Notes under the pieces: generated by a model | The model's input: only the letters and a program-made list of their open reading frames with translations | What the model was told of the DNA's origin: nothing | The model's database searches: none | Shown here: in pieces, positions 58,764 to 64,000 of the stretch | Numbering within the stretch: the first letter of the stretch is position 1 | Layout: every line of letters starts with the position of its first letter | From: Cladorrhinum sp. PSN259 | Taxonomy: Eukaryota > Ascomycota > Sordariomycetes > Sordariales > Podosporaceae | Direction: 5' to 3' | DNA length: 64,000 nt | Assembly: GCA_033725935.1 (NCBI GenBank) | Contig: MU867088.1 | Coordinates: 309,827-373,826, forward strand | Position numbers and translations under genes: made by a program

Positions 58764-60332
58764 ATGGTGGGCTTCAATAAATTTTTGGTGAGCCAATTGA
58801 GGCAATCGGGTGCTCAATTGACTCGTAACTCTCATATAGCGCAGTCCAGAGCTTATTCTGCTCCCGCAGGCGGAATACCCACCGCCAAAAAGAAGTATGT
58901 CCCAACTACGGGTACATATCCCATCGGCTTCAGAGCATCAGGCACCATAGTTGGAGTCAAGCCCAGCAACACCACCAAGCCCGACCTGGCCCTTCTCACT
59001 TCCGACGTACCATGTGCTGCCGCCGCTGTCTTCACCAAGAACAAGTTCCAGGCCGCCCCAGTCACCTTCAGCAGGTCCCTTCTTCAGAAAAGGGGTAACC
59101 AGGGAATCCAGTCAGTCATCATCAACTCGGGATGTGCCAATGCTGTTACGGGCAAGGGAGGATTGGAGGATGCTGCAAGGATGGCAGAGGCTGCCGACAA
59201 GGCTCTTGGACAGACCGACGGCACCCTCGTCATGAGCACTGGTGTTATTGGTCAGAGACTGCCTATGCAGAAGATCATCAACGGTGTTCCAGCGGCTCTC
59301 GGGGGCTTGGGCGGAACTCATGAGCACTGGTTGACGATGGCCAAGGCTATCTGCACCACCGACACCTTCCCCAAGCTCATCTCTCGCACCTTCAGCCTTC
59401 CCTCATCACCGGGTATCGAGTACAAGATTGCCGGCACCACCAAGGGTGCTGGTATGATTCATCCCAATATGGCTACCCTGCTTGGTGTTATTGCCACTGA
59501 TGCTCCTATTTCGTCTGCGGCCCTCCCTTCGCTGCTCAAGCACTCTGTGGACCGCTCGTTCAACAGCATCACCATCGATGGTGACACTTCCACCAATGAT
59601 ACCGTCGCACTTCTGGCAAACGGCATGGCTGGCGGCAAGGAGGTTGTTGAGGGCACCCCGGATTATGATGCTTTCCGCACCATCTTGACCGACTTCGCGG
59701 CTGAGCTGGCTCAGCTTATTGTGCGCGACGGTGAGGGTGCTACCAAGTTTGTCACCATCAAGGTTGTGGATTCTGCCAGTGAGGAGGCTGCGAGAAAGAT
59801 TGCCAGCACCATCGCCCGTTCGCCTTTGGTCAAGACGGCGCTCTATGGAAAGGATGCCAACTGGTGCGTGTTTCTATATTACTGTCAAAAGGTGACTTGA
59901 CAGCAACTGACAAGTTCGACAGGGGCCGTATTCTGTGTGCTACCGGTTACTCACTTATTTCCGAGCCAGGAGAGGGAATCAACGAGGTTCCTGAGATCAT
60001 CCCAGAGAAGACCAATGTGTCGTTCATTCCCACAGATGGCACTGCTGAGCTGAAGCTATTGGTAAATGGCGAGCCCGAGCAGGTTGATGAGGTGAGCAAA
60101 CATGCACTGGACATGTGACTACCCAGGCTGACTTTGCTTTCTAGACGAGAGCTGCCGAGATTCTTGAGCTCGAGGATCTTGAGATCCTCGTCAGATTGGG
60201 CACTGGCGACAAGCAAGCCACCTATTGGACTTGCGACTACAGCCACGAGTATATGTAAGTTCTCCTCGAACCTCCTTTACGAACAGGATCTGACGTATTT
60301 GCAGTACCATCAACGGTGACTACCGCACATAG
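58764..60332 (+). CDS. ARG7: Mitochondrial bifunctional glutamate N-acetyltransferase / ornithine acetyltransferase (ArgJ)
   Basis: ArgJ recycles the acetyl group from N-acetylornithine to glutamate in the mitochondrial arginine (ornithine) pathway. Exons 58764-59863, 59923-60091, 60145-60254 and 60305-60332 give 468 residues, normal for fungi. The first 30 residues are basic and hydroxylated, fitting a mitochondrial presequence. Key motifs are NTTKPDLALLTSD, NSGCANAVTGKGG, STGVIGQRLPM and GAGMIHPNMATLLGV, where Thr238 is the autocleavage nucleophile. SITIDGDTSTNDTVALLANG also fits. The short last exon encodes TINGDYRT, matching the family's ending. All introns have GT-AG ends and conserved phases. 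A longer upstream frame begins only with GTG; the ATG is preferred. The symbol follows yeast ARG7. Confidence 0.97.
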
Positions 60333-60656
60333 AGTCTTAGACTGGATAGAGGGCGTAGTACAAAAGATAATTCAAAGTAAAAAGTAAACTGCTGAATGAG
60401 ATGCCATGATCAAAGAGTAATGCCCGGGGTTAGGGTTGATCTCTGGGAAAGTACGCCAAGAAAGCACTTAAAATGGAAAACGCGCCTCCGCACGCGTCGG
60501 CGCGTCTCCCTCCCCATAGTCAAATCAAAATCCCCAAATACCAAAACTCCAAGCTTGCAAGCCCACCTGCCATCCCAACTGCCACAACTCTCCAACCCTT
60601 CCAAATCCACACCTCGCTTTGAAGAAGGAATTCGGACAAAATAGCCAACAATCAAA
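60333..60656. other. Short intergenic region, ArgJ 3' / RFC4 promoter
   Basis: ArgJ 3' flank and RFC4 upstream region, containing ACGCGTCGGCGCGTC near 60493. ACGCGT is the MluI cell-cycle box recognised by MBF in yeasts, common before replication genes; here it is suggestive only. Confidence 0.45.
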
Positions 60657-61812
60657 ATGCCAGCCTCAACAGCAAAAAAACCAGAGTCAAAAGGCGAATC
60701 GTCAACAGGCGCACACAAGGCTGCCCTCAACGGCGGCAGCAGCGCAAACGGCAGTAACCCTACCTACGAGCTTCCCTGGGTAGAGAAGTACAGACCGGTC
60801 TTTCTCGACGATGTAGTCGGCAACACAGAGACGATTGAGCGACTAAAGATCATTGCGCGAGATGGCAACATGCCGCACGTCATTATTTCTGGAATGCCTG
60901 GTATTGGAAAGACGACGAGTGTTTTGTGCCTGGCGAGACAGTTATTGGGGGATGCGTACAAGGAAGCCGTGTTGGAGTTGAATGCTAGTGATGAGAGAGG
61001 TTTGTTTCTTCTTTCTTCCCTAACAACAATTGTGCTCAGCTAATGTTTTACTCTGTTTGACAGGCATCGACGTCGTCCGCCAACGCATCAAAGGCTTCGC
61101 CCAAAAGAAAGTAACCCTCCCCCAGGGCCGACACAAGCTCGTAATCCTCGACGAAGCGGACAGCATGACGTCCGGCGCGCAACAAGCCCTCCGTCGCACG
61201 ATGGAAATCTACTCCAATACTACCCGCTTCGCTTTCGCTTGCAACCAGTCAAACAAGATCATCGAACCCTTGCAATCCCGATGTGCCATCCTCCGGTATG
61301 CTAAGCTCACGGACGCTCAGGTTGTGAAGCGTCTATTACAAATCATCGAAGCCGAGAAAGTGGAATACAGCGAAGACGGCTTAGCTGCGTTGGTATTCAG
61401 CGCCGAGGGTGACATGCGACAGGCGATCAATAACCTCCAGTCCACCTGGGCAGGTTTCGGTTTCGTATCGGGCGACAACGTCTTCAAGGTCGTTGATTCA
61501 CCGCACCCAATCAAAGTACAAGCCATGTTAAAGGCCTGTTACGAAGGGAACGTGGACTCGGCGCTAGATACGCTCCGGGAGTTGTGGGATCTGGGCTACT
61601 CGAGCCACGATATTATCAGCACGATGTTCCGGGTGACCAAGACGATCCCTACGCTCAGCGAGCACGCAAAGTTGGAATTCATCAAGGAGATTGGGTTTAC
61701 TCACATGAAGATCCTCGAAGGGGTGCAGACTTTGTTGCAGCTGAGCGGGTGTGTGGTTAGGTTGTGCAAGTTGAATATGGATCCGAAGAGGTTTGAAGGG
61801 CCGAAGAAGTAA
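60657..61812 (+). CDS. RFC4: Replication factor C subunit 4 (clamp loader)
   Basis: RFC4 (human RFC2) is a small AAA+ subunit of the clamp loader that places PCNA on DNA in the nucleus. Exons 60657-60999 and 61064-61812 (donor GTTTGT, acceptor GACAG) give 363 residues. After a disordered 36-residue N-terminus come the RFC boxes: ELPWVEKYRP, Walker A GMPGIGKT (79-86), ELNASDERG, Walker B VILDEADS (Asp144-Glu145) and the SRC motif (186-188) within EPLQSRCAILRY. EGDMRQAINNLQST is the sensor-2 region. The words FKVVDSPHPIKV and KEIGFTHMKILEG point to Rfc4 and not to Rfc2, Rfc3 or Rfc5. Confidence 0.95.
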
Positions 61813-62488
61813 GGGGATGTCAAAAAAAGGGGGGAATGAAAAAAAAATCAAATAGAAAGAGATGAATATACCCAATGGGATAATGATTTGAGAATTAAAT
61901 CTTGCTTGTCAACATTTTGCTTGATAGCATAAATAAGGGACTTTTCTGACCTCATTTTTTGGGGGTCATTTCTTCCCACTTACTCTCCGTTACCAGTTAA
62001 ACGCATACTTCTTATAATGTAAGTATCACAAAAGGAAAGCAATTTCTTCTAAATGATGATAACACATCTATTTCTTGAAAAGGTGAAAATTTTGGGAGGA
62101 GCTCACAGCACCAAGATCTCTGTTCATGCATCATCATCCTTTGCTATCATATCTATGCTACCTTTGCTGCATATGGTTCTTTTTTTCTTCTCCTTTTTAT
62201 TACCTCACAGTAAACCCACTTAGTCCTTTCCATGCTTTTAAGTCGCTCTCTTCCTCTTGATTTTCGAGAGGATCGATCCTGCCATCTTAATTTTCCATCA
62301 TTAACAGTTCAACGGGATCTACAACAAAAATATGCTTATATACAACCCCTTCCCAACACATATATACCCAAAAATAAATACCTTACTATACAACAACATT
62401 CCCATTCTATTCTCCCCGTACGAAGCCCCCCTTTGAGACCAACCCCCCCCCCCCCCCCCACCCCAAAAAAAAAAACCCCTGATTTACT
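61813..62488. other. 3'-to-3' intergenic region
   Basis: This lies between the convergent RFC4 and small membrane-protein genes. It is AT-rich with a C17-A-C4-A11 run at 62443-62475; no gene is seen. Confidence 0.5.
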
Positions 62489-62992
62489 TTACTCATCATC
62501 ATCATCCTTCCCGTACTGCTCCTCGAGACTGGCCCACATCGCCTGGTCCCTCATCAGCCTCCTCCTCAACCTCATCTGCGCCTCGTACTCGCGCAGCCTG
62601 TGGTCCGCCTCCAGCATGCTGCCTAACACCATTCCGGACATTTGGATGTATCTATTTTAACACGGTTAGTCTTTATATATATATGATTATGGATCAGAGA
62701 GATAGATAGATAGATAGATAGATGGCATGGCATGGCATGTGCCGAGTTGAAAGGCGGTAAGCAGTGAAATGGTTAAGGAGAGAAAACAGGGAGGGAAAAA
62801 AAAAACCAAAAAAAACACAAACACTTTAAACTGTATCGTCAACCCTCTGTACACCGGACTGGCCAGGTACCCGATGCCCCCCAGTATGGCCGTCCCGATT
62901 CCCCATTTTATCGCTCCGGAAACGGCGCCCCGCGTGGCCTCCCACGAGGCGTCGACCGCTTCGTTGTGTTTGATTTCGTTTGCTGATGGCAT
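62489..62992 (-). CDS. Small conserved membrane protein, likely organellar
   Basis: Exons 62992-62823 and 62651-62489 give 110 residues; the phase-2 junction restores QFKVYIQMSG. The N-terminus MPSANEIKHNEAVDASWEA precedes one hydrophobic, glycine-rich helix (AIKWGIGTAILGGIGYLA). A basic helical segment (LREYEAQMRLRRRLMRDQ) and an acidic end (KDDDDE) follow. The arrangement recalls small mitochondrial inner-membrane proteins of the HIG1/Rcf type, but I cannot confirm the family. The 171-base intron (62652-62822) carries a GATA tetranucleotide repeat. The pattern of conserved-looking residues and clean splice makes the gene itself convincing. Confidence 0.82.
62697..62722. repeat. (GATA)n microsatellite inside an intron
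   Basis: Six GATA units followed by three GGCAT units, located within the intron of the small membrane-protein gene. Confidence 0.9.
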
Positions 62993-63629
62993 TTTTTTAT
63001 ATTTAATTTATAATATCTCTTTAAATCTTCTTGTATGTGAAGTTTGTTTGGTTGGGTTGAGGCTGGAAAACTAATGAGTTGGGAAAAATAGAAGAAACCC
63101 TCTTTCTCTCTCTCTTTCAAAAGTGATGGCCCCGCAGCTTCTGTAAAAGGGTTCTCAATTTGCTCGAGTTTTACAAGGTCTTTTTTAAATAAAGGTATCG
63201 TCAACTGCGTCATAAGTTCGTATGTACAGAACGAACTGGGTGGTGTGTTTTTTCGAAACATGCAGGGATGGCGAGAGAGAGAGAGAGAAAGAGAATGTGA
63301 CAAGTTCCTAACCTAGACTAACGAAGCTTTGGCCCTTTTCCCCGAGAAGTCTGGATGGGACAATCATGTCATTGGTGGGGTAAGCCGTTGCAACGGGCAT
63401 GAACCGCCCCCTTTTTCATCGGTTCGCGGGGTCAAAAGCAGAGTTATTTTTCTTAAAGCAAACTTAAGAGTTTCATTCTGCTCTCTTTTTCTTCTTCTTT
63501 TATTATTTTACTGTTTTATGTGCCAAGAGTCTATTCTATCCAAATACAGCTCCAAATACGCTAATGGGCGCTCCGTCAAGACTGAGCCTGTATGCATGTA
63601 CAACACTTCGCCATGACAACACCAACCCC
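62993..63629. other. Intergenic region, membrane-protein promoter / HIS3 3' side
   Basis: Contains (GA) repeats near 63270-63290 and T-rich runs. No coding frame is supported. Confidence 0.5.
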
Positions 63630-64000
63630 TTATACACTCAACGTCCCCTTGGTACTCGGTACCTCCCCTTCCTTGCCCGCAACCCTGCTGATAGCCTCCT
63701 TGATCGCAATCGCAAGCGCTTTGAACGCGCTCTCTGCCCTATGGTGATCATTGAACCCCTTCAAGCAATCAACATGCAGCGTTATGCGCGCAGCCTGAGC
63801 GAAACTCTCCATGCAGTGGGGGATCATCTCGCAGCTGAGATCACCAATTTTTTCCCTCTTGAGTCCCAAATCGATGCTGGCGTGCGGCCTGTTTGAGATA
63901 TCCACCACGGCTCTGCTGAGGGCCTCGTCGAGCGGCGCATATGCGTATCCGAATCGCTTGATGCCCGCGGGGGTGCCGAGGGCCTGGTGGAAGGCGTATC
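63630..64000 (-). CDS. HIS3: Imidazoleglycerol-phosphate dehydratase, C-terminal part
   Basis: This enzyme performs the sixth step of histidine synthesis, dehydrating imidazole glycerol phosphate. The visible C-terminal half reads, from the window edge, YAFHQALGTPAGIKRFGYAY, then PLDEALSRAVVDISNRPHA, then DLSCEMIPHCMESFA. It ends with the metal-binding NDHHRAESAFKALA block (HHxxE) and the usual GTLSV terminus. No stop or frameshift interrupts it. The 5' half, including the first HHxxE motif, lies beyond position 64000, so the gene is cut by the window and not truncated in nature as far as can be seen. Confidence 0.96.
   Translation of the reverse strand, partial: YAFHQALGTPAGIKRFGYAYAPLDEALSRAVVDISNRPHASIDLGLKREKIGDLSCEMIPHCMESFAQAARITLHVDCLKGFNDHHRAESAFKALAIAIKEAISRVAGKEGEVPSTKGTLSV

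Overview
The window comes from a filamentous ascomycete, most likely a sordariomycete related to Neurospora, Sordaria or Podospora. The genes are spaced far apart and most have one to five short introns of about 50 to 90 bases, with GTRNGT-like donors, CTRAC-like branch points and YAG acceptors. Untranslated and intergenic stretches are long and rich in homopolymers and microsatellites. The nearest relatives of the recognisable proteins are fungal. No prokaryotic operon, CRISPR array, intact transposon or virus is visible.

Layout, left to right. 0-3 kb: a glycine, proline and coiled-coil rich protein ending in a fungal ubiquitin-like domain (minus). 3.2-6.9 kb: gene-poor DNA with an assembly gap flanked by a degraded copy of the same sequence. 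6.9-8.1 kb: EMC2 (minus). 8.7-11.3 kb: a VWFA plus alpha-kinase protein (minus). 11.7-12.5 kb: a broken purine/uridine phosphorylase domain gene (plus). 13.1-17.9 kb: a 1602-residue ankyrin protein (minus). 18.8-22.3 kb: AP-3 delta adaptin (plus), with a start codon apparently split by an intron. 23.5-25.3 kb: a single-pass membrane protein (minus).

28.6-48.7 kb holds two copies of a gene pair. An Nta1-like N-terminal amidase (plus) lies next to a cysteine-rich single-pass membrane protein (plus, 35.0 kb). A second cysteine-rich membrane protein (plus, 43.6 kb) faces a second Nta1-like amidase (minus, 46.6-48.7 kb). CBF5 (37.4 kb) and a secreted GH43 glycosidase (40.6 kb) lie between the pairs, and an intron-containing tRNA-Pro(CGG) lies at 45.9 kb.

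50.1-51.0 kb: a secreted protein of unknown function (minus). 54.8-56.1 kb: another single-pass membrane protein (plus), followed by a 100-base GGGAAA array. 56.9-58.0 kb: a Derlin (minus). 58.8-60.3 kb: the mitochondrial arginine-cycle enzyme ArgJ (plus). 60.7-61.8 kb: replication factor C subunit Rfc4 (plus). 62.5-63.0 kb: a small membrane protein (minus). 63.6 kb to the end: HIS3, cut by the window edge (minus).

Most genes are unrelated housekeeping functions: ER membrane insertion and ERAD (EMC2, Derlin), vesicle sorting (AP-3), rRNA pseudouridylation (CBF5), DNA replication (RFC4), and arginine and histidine synthesis. The less ordinary content is the duplicated amidase and membrane-protein pair, a repeated tryptophan-rich motif in one amidase, the multi-repeat alpha-kinase, and the phosphorylase relic beside the ankyrin gene. 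No coherent new multi-gene system could be demonstrated.
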